Below, piece after piece: positions 24,189-32,271 of a stretch of 64,000 nt of DNA. Every line of letters begins with the position of its first letter. Within the stretch, counting starts at the first letter, position 1. The position numbers and the translations under genes are program-made. Source of the DNA: JACQAP01 sp035548375 (GTDB lineage: Bacteria > Pseudomonadota > Gammaproteobacteria > Burkholderiales > JACQAP01); NCBI GenBank assembly GCA_035548375.1, contig DASZTG010000092.1, positions 1-64,000 of the forward strand. The letters run 5' to 3'. The notes under the pieces were generated by a model. The model worked only from the letters and a program-made list of their open reading frames with translations, had not been told where the DNA came from and did no database searches.

Positions 24189-25225
24189 CCCTGCCCCGTA
24201 TCCGCCAGATGGACGGTCGTCCCGGTGTTGGCCGCCGCGAGCAACGCATCGATCAGCCGGTGCACCCGCAGCGCCTCGGCGCCGTTTACGCGCGGTTCCT
24301 TGCCGTCGCGCAGCGCATCCAGGAAATCCAGCCAGACGCTGCGATGGTAGTCGTGCGGGAAGGCCATGGGATCGGCGCCAGTGCCGCCCGATGAACCGTC
24401 CGCGGAAAATGATTCGGTCCGGCCATCCTGCAGGCGCATCTCCATCGCGGTGCCCGACAACGTCACGGTTCCACGCGTACCGGTCAGCTCGATGCGTTCC
24501 GCGGCACCGGGATACGCGGCCGTGGTCGCCTCGATGACGCCGAAGGCGCCGCTGCGCCAGTGCACGGCCGCGCACACGATGTCCTCGCTTTCCATCCGAT
24601 GTACCGGCGTAGTCGCGGCAAATCCCGTCACGCTTGCCGGATCGCCGGCCAGCGAAAGCAATACATCCAGCGTATGGATGGCTTGTGTGATCAGTACCCC
24701 GCCGCCGTCGCGCGCCCGGGTGCCGCGCCCCGGCTCGTCGTAGTAGCTCTGCGGTCGCCAAAGACGGATGGATGCCGACGCGCCGACCAGCGCGCCGAGC
24801 TCGTTGCCCCGCAACGCCGCGGCGACTTTCTCCACGGCAGGCTTGTGGCGGTGCTGCAATACGATGCCCAGGATGACGCCGCCGGCGCGGCAATCCGCCA
24901 CCATTTCCTCGGCACGCGCCGTGGTGATCTCCAGCGGCTTTTCCAGCAGCACGTGCTTGCCGGCAACCGCGCAGCGCTTGACGATGTCGAGGTGCGTGTT
25001 CGGCGGTGTGAGCACCGCGACGGCATCGACCGATGCGTCATGCAGGATGGTGTCCAGGCTGTCGCATTGCGGGAAGGCGAATTTCTCGGCAAAGGCCGCA
25101 CGCCTCGACGCGCTCGGGCTGAACGCATAGGCGACCTCGACCCGGTCCTTCAGGTCCAGCGCGCTCTTCGCATGCGGAACCACCGCCATGCCGAGGCCCA
25201 CGATGGCGATGCGAGTTTTTTTCAT
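24170..25225 (-). CDS. Gfo/Idh/MocA family oxidoreductase
   Basis: 351 aa from the ATG at 25225. AIVGLGMAVVPHAKSAL starts the Rossmann fold, TPPNTHLDIVKRCAVAGKHVLLEKPLEIT carries the EKP motif with the likely catalytic Lys (about 95-97), and GGGVLITQAIHTLDVLLSLAGD has the His of the substrate site. These enzymes oxidise or reduce sugars and sugar acids with NAD(P). The cluster context suggests a uronate- or aldarate-type route, but the substrate is not readable. Confidence 0.85.
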   Translation of the reverse strand: MKKTRIAIVGLGMAVVPHAKSALDLKDRVEVAYAFSPSASRRAAFAEKFAFPQCDSLDTILHDASVDAVAVLTPPNTHLDIVKRCAVAGKHVLLEKPLEITTARAEEMVADCRAGGVILGIVLQHRHKPAVEKVAAALRGNELGALVGASASIRLWRPQSYYDEPGRGTRARDGGGVLITQAIHTLDVLLSLAGDPASVTGFAATTPVHRMESEDIVCAAVHWRSGAFGVIEATTAAYPGAAERIELTGTRGTVTLSGTAMEMRLQDGRTESFSADGSSGGTGADPMAFPHDYHRSVWLDFLDALRDGKEPRVNGAEALRVHRLIDALLAAANTGTTVHLADTGQGWRSTA

Positions 25226-25238
25226 GTCCGGTCCCTGG

Positions 25239-26231
25239 TCATGCAAGAAAGCGCGACAGGCGGCTTGCCCGTTCGGCGTTGACCGCGCCCTTCGGGGCTC
25301 GCCCCTTCAGGATTTCCGCCACCTGGGCGACGGTTTCCATGGCCTGGTGCTCCGTGGCCGGCGGGGTCAAGCCGCCGACGTGGGGCGTCGCCACGACTTT
25401 CGGATGCCGGGCGAGCGTCATGGAAGGCTTCTGGTCGTGCTCCCGACCCACGTCCATCGCGCAGCCAGCCAGGTGGCCGGAATCGAGCGCTTGCAGCAAC
25501 GCGTGCTCGTCCACGAGGTTCCCGCGCGAAGCATTCACGAAGAAGGCGCCCGGCTTCATCGATGCAAAGGATTTCTCGTCCATGAGATTCTCGGTCTCTG
25601 CCGTCGCGACCGCAAGGCAGGCGACGAAATCCGATTGCGCGAGCAGTTGCGGCAACGCGACCTGCGAGATTTCCTGGGTGGTTGCCTTTGCATAGGGGTC
25701 GGTCACGAGAACGCGCATGCCGAGCGCACCCGCGATTTCGCACAGGTAGCGCCCGATCTGGCCGTAGCCGATCACGCCCAGAACGGAGCCTTTCAACTGG
25801 CGCCCCATGGTTGCCTCGCGAACCTTTCCGTTGCGATAGTCCACGGTCGACAGGCTGATGTCACGCCCGAGGTCGATCATCGCGCCCAGCACCCATTCCG
25901 CCGTCGCCGCGATGAAACCGGCGCTCGCGTGCGTGACCAGCACGCCGTTTGCCGAGGCCGCTTCGACATCGACGTTCCGGATGTCCATCGCGCAGCGGCA
26001 GAACGCAACCAGGCGCGGAAGGCCCGCGAAGAGCCCGGCATCACCCGGCACGTGGCGATGCGTGACCACGACTTCGCAATCGCGCGCGGCAGCGACCAGT
26101 TCGCTGGTCGACAACTCGCGCCCCAGCGGATTGCGACGAACGTCCCCGAGCGCCGTCAGCGCGGCGAGCGCGCGATCGCTGTAGTAATTCTCCCGGACCA
26201 GCGGCGGATGCGTCAGCAGGATCGTCGCCAT
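25239..26231 (-). CDS. D-isomer-specific 2-hydroxyacid dehydrogenase
   Basis: 330 aa from the ATG at 26231, 2 nt after the upstream stop. NAD-binding GVIGYGQIGRYL (about 150-161), the Arg region NASRGNLVDEHALLQAL and TPHVGGLT with the catalytic His are present. It reduces 2-keto acids or oxidises D-2-hydroxyacids and is probably cytosolic. It sits within the dehydrogenase cluster, consistent with a step in sugar-acid metabolism. Confidence 0.88.
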   Translation of the reverse strand: MATILLTHPPLVRENYYSDRALAALTALGDVRRNPLGRELSTSELVAAARDCEVVVTHRHVPGDAGLFAGLPRLVAFCRCAMDIRNVDVEAASANGVLVTHASAGFIAATAEWVLGAMIDLGRDISLSTVDYRNGKVREATMGRQLKGSVLGVIGYGQIGRYLCEIAGALGMRVLVTDPYAKATTQEISQVALPQLLAQSDFVACLAVATAETENLMDEKSFASMKPGAFFVNASRGNLVDEHALLQALDSGHLAGCAMDVGREHDQKPSMTLARHPKVVATPHVGGLTPPATEHQAMETVAQVAEILKGRAPKGAVNAERASRLSRFLA

Positions 26232-26233
26232 GC

Positions 26234-27076
26234 TCAAGCGGCGGGAAAGCCGAACAACCCGGCCGGGTTGTCCACGAGGATTTTCCGGCGCAGCAATTCA
26301 TCGGGTGCCCAGTCGAGCAACAGGTCCAGCAAGTCTGCGTCGTCAGGCCTGCCATCCGCCGGCGCGGACGGATGCGGCCAGTTGCTCGCCCACAGCATGC
26401 GTTCCGGCGCGTGGCGGATCAGCGCTTTCGCCAGCCGCGCGACATCCTCGTATGCGGGACCGCCGGTCTTCGAAGTTTCGTAGTAGGCCGACAGCTTGAC
26501 CCAGCAACGGCCGGTGTCGAGCAGGTGCAGCAGGGATTTGAAGCTTTTGGAATCCGGCGCGACCGGCTCGAGGAATTTGCCGACGTGGTCAATCACGAAA
26601 CGTCCGGGCAAGCGCTCGATGCTGTCTTCGTATTTCGGCAGCTCGCGGCCGTCGAGCTGGATGTTCGCGTACCAGCCGAACGCATGCACGCGTGCCATGA
26701 CCGCATGCATGGAGTCGATGTTCACCGCGCCGCCGGGCAGGTTGAATATGCGCTGGCCGCACATTCCCGATCGGGTCAGGCGATCGATTTCCGCATCGGC
26801 GACATCGGCCTTCACCACTGCCACGCCTTTGGCGTTCGCGCCGAGTGCCTGCACGGCCGCGACGGTGACACGGTTGTCGTCCTGGTAGGCGTTGGGCTGC
26901 ACCACGATCACGCGCGACATGCCGAGGCGATTTTGCAGTTCGCGGTACATCGGCACGCTGAAGTTGCCCGGCAGCGGCGGGCCGCCGGGGGCCGAAGGAA
27001 CGGCCGCATCGTAGAAATGCATGTGCGTGTCGCACATGCCGGCTGGCGCCACCAGCTTCGGCCGGCGTCCGGTCAA
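26234..27076 (-). CDS. Amidohydrolase-superfamily lactone hydrolase/isomerase-like protein (COG3618)
   Basis: 280 aa. A TIM-barrel amidohydrolase with DTHMHFYD (about 16-23, the HxH metal motif), VIDHVGKF (about 165-172) and SNWPHPS near 232-238. The closest types I can name are D-galactarolactone isomerase and 2-pyrone-4,6-dicarboxylate lactonase; adjacency to a uronate-dehydrogenase-like gene favours action on a sugar lactone. In the motif often read TDWPHP the Asp is Asn here. A TTG at 27076 overlaps the upstream stop (TTGA); an ATG at 27037 is too far in. Confidence 0.75.
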   Translation of the reverse strand: MTGRRPKLVAPAGMCDTHMHFYDAAVPSAPGGPPLPGNFSVPMYRELQNRLGMSRVIVVQPNAYQDDNRVTVAAVQALGANAKGVAVVKADVADAEIDRLTRSGMCGQRIFNLPGGAVNIDSMHAVMARVHAFGWYANIQLDGRELPKYEDSIERLPGRFVIDHVGKFLEPVAPDSKSFKSLLHLLDTGRCWVKLSAYYETSKTGGPAYEDVARLAKALIRHAPERMLWASNWPHPSAPADGRPDDADLLDLLLDWAPDELLRRKILVDNPAGLFGFPAA

Positions 27077-27957
27077 GATCCGGACTTCCGCGCGGCCTTC
27101 CTCGCGACCGGCTTCTTCTTCGGCACCGGTTTCTTGCGCGGCGCCTTCTTCAGCAGGGGCGCCTTGCGGCTGGGATCGCCGCCGAGTTCGGCGTTCACGA
27201 AGGTGCCGCCCTGGTACGCGTCGGCGCGCGCATCGCGCCTTTCCTCCTTCGCCAGCACGGTCTCGGCATGGTCCTCCGCATCGTCCTGCGGCTGGTAGCC
27301 CAGGCGCCTGGCGTTGGCGTTGTCGTACCAGCTGCGCTTGTTGTCGGAAACGCCGTACACGATCTCGAACGCGATGTTGGGATTCTCGATGCCGACCGTC
27401 ACGAGCTGCGCCAGGTCGCGAGGGCTGATCCAGATGGACAGGCGCCGCCTGTCGACGGGGACGGGATTCACGTTGCCGATGCGCATGCAGAAGACTTCCA
27501 TGCCGTACTTGTCGGCGTAGAGGCTGCCGATCTGCTCGCCGAACACCTTGGAAAGGCCGTAGCGGCTGTCGGGCTTCGGATAGACGCGATGATCGATTTT
27601 TTCGTCGCGGCGGTAGAACCCGGTCGCGTGGTTGCTGGACGCGAACAGGATGCGCTTCACGCCGTTGTGGCGCGCGGCTTCGAACAGGTTATAGCAGCCG
27701 ATGATATTCGCACGCAGGATGTCTTCCCAGGCGCCCTCCGCGGGAAATCCGCCGAGGTGGATGATCGCGTTGACGCCTTTGGTGACGCGGCGCATGTCGG
27801 CGGGCTTCGCCACGTCGCCCGCCATGTAACTTTCGCCGGGCGCCAGGTTGCGGATCGGCTGGATGTCCGAGACGCGCAACAGGTATTTGCCCGCGAGTTC
27901 CCGCCGAAGATGGCCGCCGACGTTGCCGGCCGCACCGGTGATCAGAACAGTTTTCAT
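27073..27957 (-). CDS. Uronate dehydrogenase-like NAD(P)-dependent SDR with basic C-terminal tail
   Basis: 294 aa. Extended-SDR Rossmann TGAAGNVGGHL (about 7-17), HLGGFPAEGAWEDIL, ILRANIIGCYNLFEAAR, FASSNHATGFY and Y-x-x-x-K in RYGLSKVFGEQ match bacterial uronate dehydrogenase (Udh), which oxidises glucuronate or galacturonate to the aldarolactone. YQGGTFVN closes the normal fold near residue 255. A further 30 residues (265-294), 13 of them Lys or Arg with Pro and Ala between, are not part of the family. First of the six-gene cluster. Confidence 0.8.
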   Translation of the reverse strand: MKTVLITGAAGNVGGHLRRELAGKYLLRVSDIQPIRNLAPGESYMAGDVAKPADMRRVTKGVNAIIHLGGFPAEGAWEDILRANIIGCYNLFEAARHNGVKRILFASSNHATGFYRRDEKIDHRVYPKPDSRYGLSKVFGEQIGSLYADKYGMEVFCMRIGNVNPVPVDRRRLSIWISPRDLAQLVTVGIENPNIAFEIVYGVSDNKRSWYDNANARRLGYQPQDDAEDHAETVLAKEERRDARADAYQGGTFVNAELGGDPSRKAPLLKKAPRKKPVPKKKPVARKAARKSGS

Positions 27958-27970
27958 TTTTTGCCTTGTT

Positions 27971-28005
27971 GAAAACGAAACGGCCCGCAAGTCCCCGCGG
28001 GCCGT
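27971..28005 (-). terminator. Intrinsic terminator after the MFS transporter gene
   Basis: The arms ACGGCCCGC and GCGGGCCGT form a perfect 9-bp stem with an 8-nt loop; on the minus strand the stem is followed by TTTCGTTTTC. It lies 19 bp after the MFS stop and 13 bp before the uronate-dehydrogenase-like start, so it could also act as an attenuator for the cluster below. Confidence 0.75.
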
Positions 28006-28024
28006 CGCAACATGCCTCCAGGCC

Positions 28025-29662
28025 CTATCTGGTGAACAACACCAGCGCCTTGGTTATCGTAGTCCAAACTCCCCATGCAAGGGGGATACCCACAAACAGC
28101 CAGAACACCGCGACCAGCCCCTGGTTGCCGCCAACACCGGAGACACCAGTTGCCTCGCCGCCCACTGCCGCCTTCGCGGCGGCATCGTGCGCGAGCTTGC
28201 GTTCGGCCTCCAGTTCTTCCGGTGTCATGAACCACTTGTCGGCGACCGGACGCACCAGCAGGTTGCACAGGAAGCCGCCGACGAGCAGCGCCGCGAGGAT
28301 GTACATCGTCGTGTCGTACGCCGCGCTTTTCGGCACGCCGTGATGGATCTGGTAGTCGTTGATGTAGTTCACGATGACGGGACCGAGCACGCCGGCGGTG
28401 GACCACGCCGTCAACAATCGGCCATGGATGGCGCCCACCATCTGCGTGCCGAACATGTCCGCGAGGTAGGCCGGGATGGTCGCGAAGCCGCCGCCGTACA
28501 TCGTCAGGATGATGCAGAAGAACCCGACGAACAATGCCAGGTATCCCGCGTGGCCCGCCCACGGCGCGGACGCATACAGCACAAAGCCGAGCGTGAAAAA
28601 GACAAAGTACGTTGCCTTGCGCCCGATGTAATCGGACAGGGAGGCCCAGAAAAAACGCCCGGCGATATTGAACAGGCTGAGCAGCCCGGTAAACGCCGCG
28701 GCTATCGTCGCGATCTGCCCGAGCTGTTCCTTGCTCAGCTCGTCGAACTTCAAGGTCAATCCGAGCAGTTCCCCACCGAATATCTCCTGCAGCATCGGCG
28801 AGGCCATGCCGATGACGCCGATGCCAGCCGACACGTTCAGCGTCAGCAAGCCCCACAACAGCCAGAATTGCGGCGTCTTGTGTGCATTCTTCAGGTGTAC
28901 ATGGCGCGAAGTGATCATGGCATTGCCCGACGCGCTGGACGGTGGCGTCCAGCCGGCGGGCTTCCACCCGGTCGGCGGCACGCGATAGGCAAAGGCGCCG
29001 ATCATCATGAAGACGAAATAGATGACCGCCATGGTCACGAAAGTTTCCCAGACGCCCACCGATGTCGGCGTCGCGAAGGACTTCATGAGCATCGCCGCCA
29101 GCGGCGAGCCGATCATCGCACCGCCGCCGAAGCCCATGATCGCCATGCCGGTAGCCATGCCGCGCCGGTCGGGAAACCACTTGATCAAGGTCGACACCGG
29201 CGAGATGTAGCCCAGGCCCAGGCCGATGCCGCCGATCACGCCGGACCCCAGCCACATCATCCACAACTGGTGCGTGTAAACGCCGATAGCCGAGAAGACC
29301 AGGCCGCCACACCAGCACAGTGCCGCCACGACGCCGGCCTTGCGGGGGCCCGCATGCTCGAGCCAGCCACCCCATATCGCCGCGGCCGAGCCGAGGAAGA
29401 CGAAGAACAGCGTATACATCCAGCCGAGGATGGGCTTGTCCCAGTCGCACGTCGTCGTGAACAACATCGATACCCAGCTCATGTCGGCCGGACACTCGAC
29501 GGATTTGCTGATGCCGATGGCCTTGGTAAGCGGAATCCAGAACACCGAGAATCCGTACGCCATGCCGATACAAAGGTGTATGCACAATGCCGCCGGCGGG
29601 ACCAGCCAGCGATTGAATCCGGGTCCCGCGATGATGCGTTCCTTGTCCAGAAATCCGGCCAT
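28025..29662 (-). CDS. OFA-family MFS transporter (oxalate/formate-antiporter-like)
   Basis: 545 aa with about 12 to 14 hydrophobic helices. CIHLCIGMAYGFSVFWIPL opens the first helix; GIGLGLGYISPVSTLIKWFPDRRGMATG (positions about 148-175) is the family loop, and the second half has FNIAGRFFWASLSDYIGRK. The OFA family carries small carboxylates. An inserted segment with Cys residues (about 35-50) follows helix 1, as in longer OFA members. Start at the ATG at 29662. Divergent from mobA and upstream of the sugar-acid cluster, separated by a terminator. Confidence 0.85.
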   Translation of the reverse strand: MAGFLDKERIIAGPGFNRWLVPPAALCIHLCIGMAYGFSVFWIPLTKAIGISKSVECPADMSWVSMLFTTTCDWDKPILGWMYTLFFVFLGSAAAIWGGWLEHAGPRKAGVVAALCWCGGLVFSAIGVYTHQLWMMWLGSGVIGGIGLGLGYISPVSTLIKWFPDRRGMATGMAIMGFGGGAMIGSPLAAMLMKSFATPTSVGVWETFVTMAVIYFVFMMIGAFAYRVPPTGWKPAGWTPPSSASGNAMITSRHVHLKNAHKTPQFWLLWGLLTLNVSAGIGVIGMASPMLQEIFGGELLGLTLKFDELSKEQLGQIATIAAAFTGLLSLFNIAGRFFWASLSDYIGRKATYFVFFTLGFVLYASAPWAGHAGYLALFVGFFCIILTMYGGGFATIPAYLADMFGTQMVGAIHGRLLTAWSTAGVLGPVIVNYINDYQIHHGVPKSAAYDTTMYILAALLVGGFLCNLLVRPVADKWFMTPEELEAERKLAHDAAAKAAVGGEATGVSGVGGNQGLVAVFWLFVGIPLAWGVWTTITKALVLFTR

Positions 29663-29857
29663 GATGGCGGCTCCTCCCATTGTTATCGATCCGTTCGAGC
29701 AGGCGACGGACCTCTGCGTGCCCCGCGAATAATACCGTAATCCCCTCGCGTTCCAATACCCGCGCGTCATTCCGATGATCGGTGATAACCTTCGGAAACG
29801 AAATAGTTTTGCGCCGCCGCATCGACGCCGAAATCTCACCCACCAGCGAGGTCCCGT
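29663..29857. promoter_or_regulatory. Divergent MFS transporter / mobA intergenic region
   Basis: 195 bp between divergent genes, so both promoters are expected here. No ModE-type 10-N6-10 palindrome and no consensus-like hexamer pair could be picked with confidence. Confidence 0.35.
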
Positions 29858-30469
29858 TTGTCCGCCACGCCCTCATCGAATCGCCCGCCCATCACCGCAG
29901 TCGTGCTCGCCGGCGGGCTGGGCCGCCGCATGGGCCGCGTGGATAAAGGGTTGCAGCTTCTGGATGGACGCCCGCTGGCCGCCTGGGTCCTCGATCGACT
30001 GGCACCGCAGGTGGATGAAATCCTGGTCAGCGCGAACGCGAACCGCGGTGCCTATGAAGCATTCGGCCATCGCGTGATCGAAGACCGGATTGCCGGCCAT
30101 GCCGGTCCGCTGGCCGGCCTGCACAGCGCCCTGTGTGAAGCACGTTACGCGCTTGTCGCGTGCGCGCCGTGCGATACGCCTTTCCTTCCGACGGAATTCG
30201 TTGCGCGCTTGCACGACCCGCTGTCCGATGATCGCGTCGACCTGAGCGTGGCGAGAACCGGCATGCGCACCCACCCGGTCGTTTGCCTGGCACGCAGGCG
30301 CCTGTTGCCGCACCTGGATGCCTTCCTTGGAAACGGCGGGCGCAAATTCGAGGAATGGTATGCCTCGCTGCGCGTTGCGCAGGTCGCTTTCGACGATGAA
30401 GCCGACGCGTTCCGGAACATCAACTCGCCCGCTGAACTTCGGGCCGCGCAGCGCACAAAGCCTCTCTAG
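29858..30469 (+). CDS. mobA: Molybdenum cofactor guanylyltransferase MobA
   Basis: 203 aa, cytosolic. It adds GMP to Mo-molybdopterin to make the MGD cofactor of DMSO-reductase-type enzymes. VVLAGGLGRRMGRVDKGLQLL (about 15-35, the GTP-binding motif with Gly-rich loop and Lys), HAGPLAGLHSAL and CAPCDTPFLP (with the Mg-binding Asp) are diagnostic. It starts at a TTG with GAGG a few bases in front; no nearby ATG fits the family N terminus. It overlaps the convergent M20 peptidase gene by 4 bp. Confidence 0.94.
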   Translation: MSATPSSNRPPITAVVLAGGLGRRMGRVDKGLQLLDGRPLAAWVLDRLAPQVDEILVSANANRGAYEAFGHRVIEDRIAGHAGPLAGLHSALCEARYALVACAPCDTPFLPTEFVARLHDPLSDDRVDLSVARTGMRTHPVVCLARRRLLPHLDAFLGNGGRKFEEWYASLRVAQVAFDDEADAFRNINSPAELRAAQRTKPL

Positions 30470-31926
30470 CCTCCCGCTTCGCGCAGGTAGCGCATGTAGA
30501 AACGGATGAATTCTTCGTAGTTTTCCACGCCGATGCGCTCGTCCACGCCGTGGTAGCGCTTCAAATCCTCGCGCCCGAGCCGCGCCGGCAGGAACCGGAA
30601 AATGCTGTCCGAGAGGGAAATGAAGTGGCGCGTGTCGGTCGCGCCGAGGAGCAGGGACGGCACCACGATCGCATCCGGAAACGTGGCCTTCACGGTGCGA
30701 TGCAGTTTGGCGAACGCCTCGCCGTCGGTGTCCGAAACCGGCGAAGGCTCGCTGCGCGACGAACCGGTCACGACGATTTTCACGCGCGGATCGGCCACGA
30801 CGCCCTCGACCCGACGAATCGCGTCTTCGCCGCTCATGCCCGGCAGCAGCCGGAAATTGACGACACCGCGCGCGCGCATCGGCAGTACGTTCTCCTTGAT
30901 GCTGCCCTCCAGCATGGTGGGCGCGATGGTCGTGCGCAGCATGGCGCTGGTCGACGGCGCCTTGTCCATCTGCGCGCGGACGATCGGGCCGAACAGCCAC
31001 AGGTTGGCAAACAGCGCGCGCTTGAGCCATCCCTGCTCGGGACCGAGGAAGGCGAATTGCTGGCGCACAGGCTCGGAGATCGAACCAGGAAACGGATGGC
31101 TTTCAAGGCGAGCGATCGCAGCGCTGAGTATGCCCACCGCAGTCTGCGGCGGCGGCATGGACGAGTGCCCGCCCTCGCCTTCGACCAGCAATTCCAGGCT
31201 CAAGTAACCCTTCTCCGCGATGCCGATGAGCGCGACCGGCTTGTCGACGCCGGGCACGATTCCCTGCGTGACAACCTGGCCTTCGTCGAGCACCGATTCG
31301 AAGCGGACGTTTTGCTGCGCCAACCACTGCGCGATTTTTGCGGCACCCTCGCGGCCGCCGGTTTCCTCGTCGTGGCCGAAGGCAAAATACACGCTCCGCT
31401 TCGGCCGGAAACCTTGTGCCAGCAAGGCCTCCGCAGCTTCGTGCAAGGCCATCAGCGCCCCCTTGTCGTCGAGCGCGCCGCGGCCCCAGATGAATCCGCC
31501 CGACACGATGCCATCGAATGCGGGCTGCCGCCATTTGTCCGCGCTCGTCGGATCGACCGGCACGACGTCCTGGTGCGCCATCACCAGAATGGGTTTGAGC
31601 GAAGGGTCGGAGCCCGGCCATTCATAGACAAGGCTCAGGCCATTGACCACCTGCTTTCGGAGCGCGGACTGAACGTGCGGAAAGCTGCGCACGAGGAAGG
31701 CGTGAAACCTTGTGAATTCGTCCGAAGGCGTTTTGGCGTCCTTGCTGGAAATGGTGCGAAACCGGATGGCTTCGGCAAGTCGCCGCGCCGCATCAGCGAC
31801 CGCGGGTGCGGCCTCGTCGTTGCGCGCGACGGTGATCTGCCTGCTGCCGGATCGCGCGGCATTGATCACCACGACGGCAGCGACGAGTATGAACGCCGCG
31901 AGGACTGCGATGGCCAAACGCTTCAT
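30466..31926 (-). CDS. M20 family metallopeptidase
   Basis: 486 aa. One N-terminal membrane helix or uncleaved signal (about 3-25) suggests membrane attachment facing the periplasm. Zinc-peptidase motifs are MAHQDVVPV (His and Asp ligands, about 117-125), GRGALDDKGALMAL (bridging Asp) and DEETGG (catalytic Glu). GEGGHSSMPP follows. The type is close to carboxypeptidase S/PM20D1-like enzymes acting on peptides or N-acyl amino acids; the substrate is unknown. Confidence 0.87.
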   Translation of the reverse strand: MKRLAIAVLAAFILVAAVVVINAARSGSRQITVARNDEAAPAVADAARRLAEAIRFRTISSKDAKTPSDEFTRFHAFLVRSFPHVQSALRKQVVNGLSLVYEWPGSDPSLKPILVMAHQDVVPVDPTSADKWRQPAFDGIVSGGFIWGRGALDDKGALMALHEAAEALLAQGFRPKRSVYFAFGHDEETGGREGAAKIAQWLAQQNVRFESVLDEGQVVTQGIVPGVDKPVALIGIAEKGYLSLELLVEGEGGHSSMPPPQTAVGILSAAIARLESHPFPGSISEPVRQQFAFLGPEQGWLKRALFANLWLFGPIVRAQMDKAPSTSAMLRTTIAPTMLEGSIKENVLPMRARGVVNFRLLPGMSGEDAIRRVEGVVADPRVKIVVTGSSRSEPSPVSDTDGEAFAKLHRTVKATFPDAIVVPSLLLGATDTRHFISLSDSIFRFLPARLGREDLKRYHGVDERIGVENYEEFIRFYMRYLREAGG

Positions 31927-31956
31927 CGTGGCCTCCGATGCAACGCCGGGAAGAAA

Positions 31957-32271
31957 TCAGCGCTTGTCGGGAACGTATGCGGTTGCCGCCCTGGAAGGCT
32001 GCAGCAACTGGAAGAACACCTCGTCCTGCTTGACCATGCCCAGCTCGGAACGCGCGCGCTCCTCGATGGCCTCGTAGCCCTGCTTGAGGTCGACCACTTC
32101 GGCATCGAGCGCCGCATTGCGCGTCGCGAGCTTCACATTGGTTTCGCGCTGCGCCTCGACCTGGCGTCCAAGCTCGTGAACGCGCAGCAGCCCGCCCTTG
32201 CCGAACCATAGCGGATTCTGGATCAGCGCGATCAGCAGGACCAGCGCGAGCCCGAGCAGGCGCATCGTCAT
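31957..32271 (-). CDS. ftsB: Cell division protein FtsB
   Basis: 104 aa. Short N-terminal cytoplasmic end, one membrane helix (about 4-20), then a periplasmic coiled coil (VHELGRQVEAQRETNVKLATRN) and the LKQGYEAIEERARSELGMVKQDEVFFQ region typical of FtsB/DivIC. It scaffolds FtsL-FtsQ in the divisome. The ATG at 32271 overlaps the eno stop as ATGA. The eno-ftsB order is common in proteobacteria. Confidence 0.93.
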   Translation of the reverse strand: MTMRLLGLALVLLIALIQNPLWFGKGGLLRVHELGRQVEAQRETNVKLATRNAALDAEVVDLKQGYEAIEERARSELGMVKQDEVFFQLLQPSRAATAYVPDKR

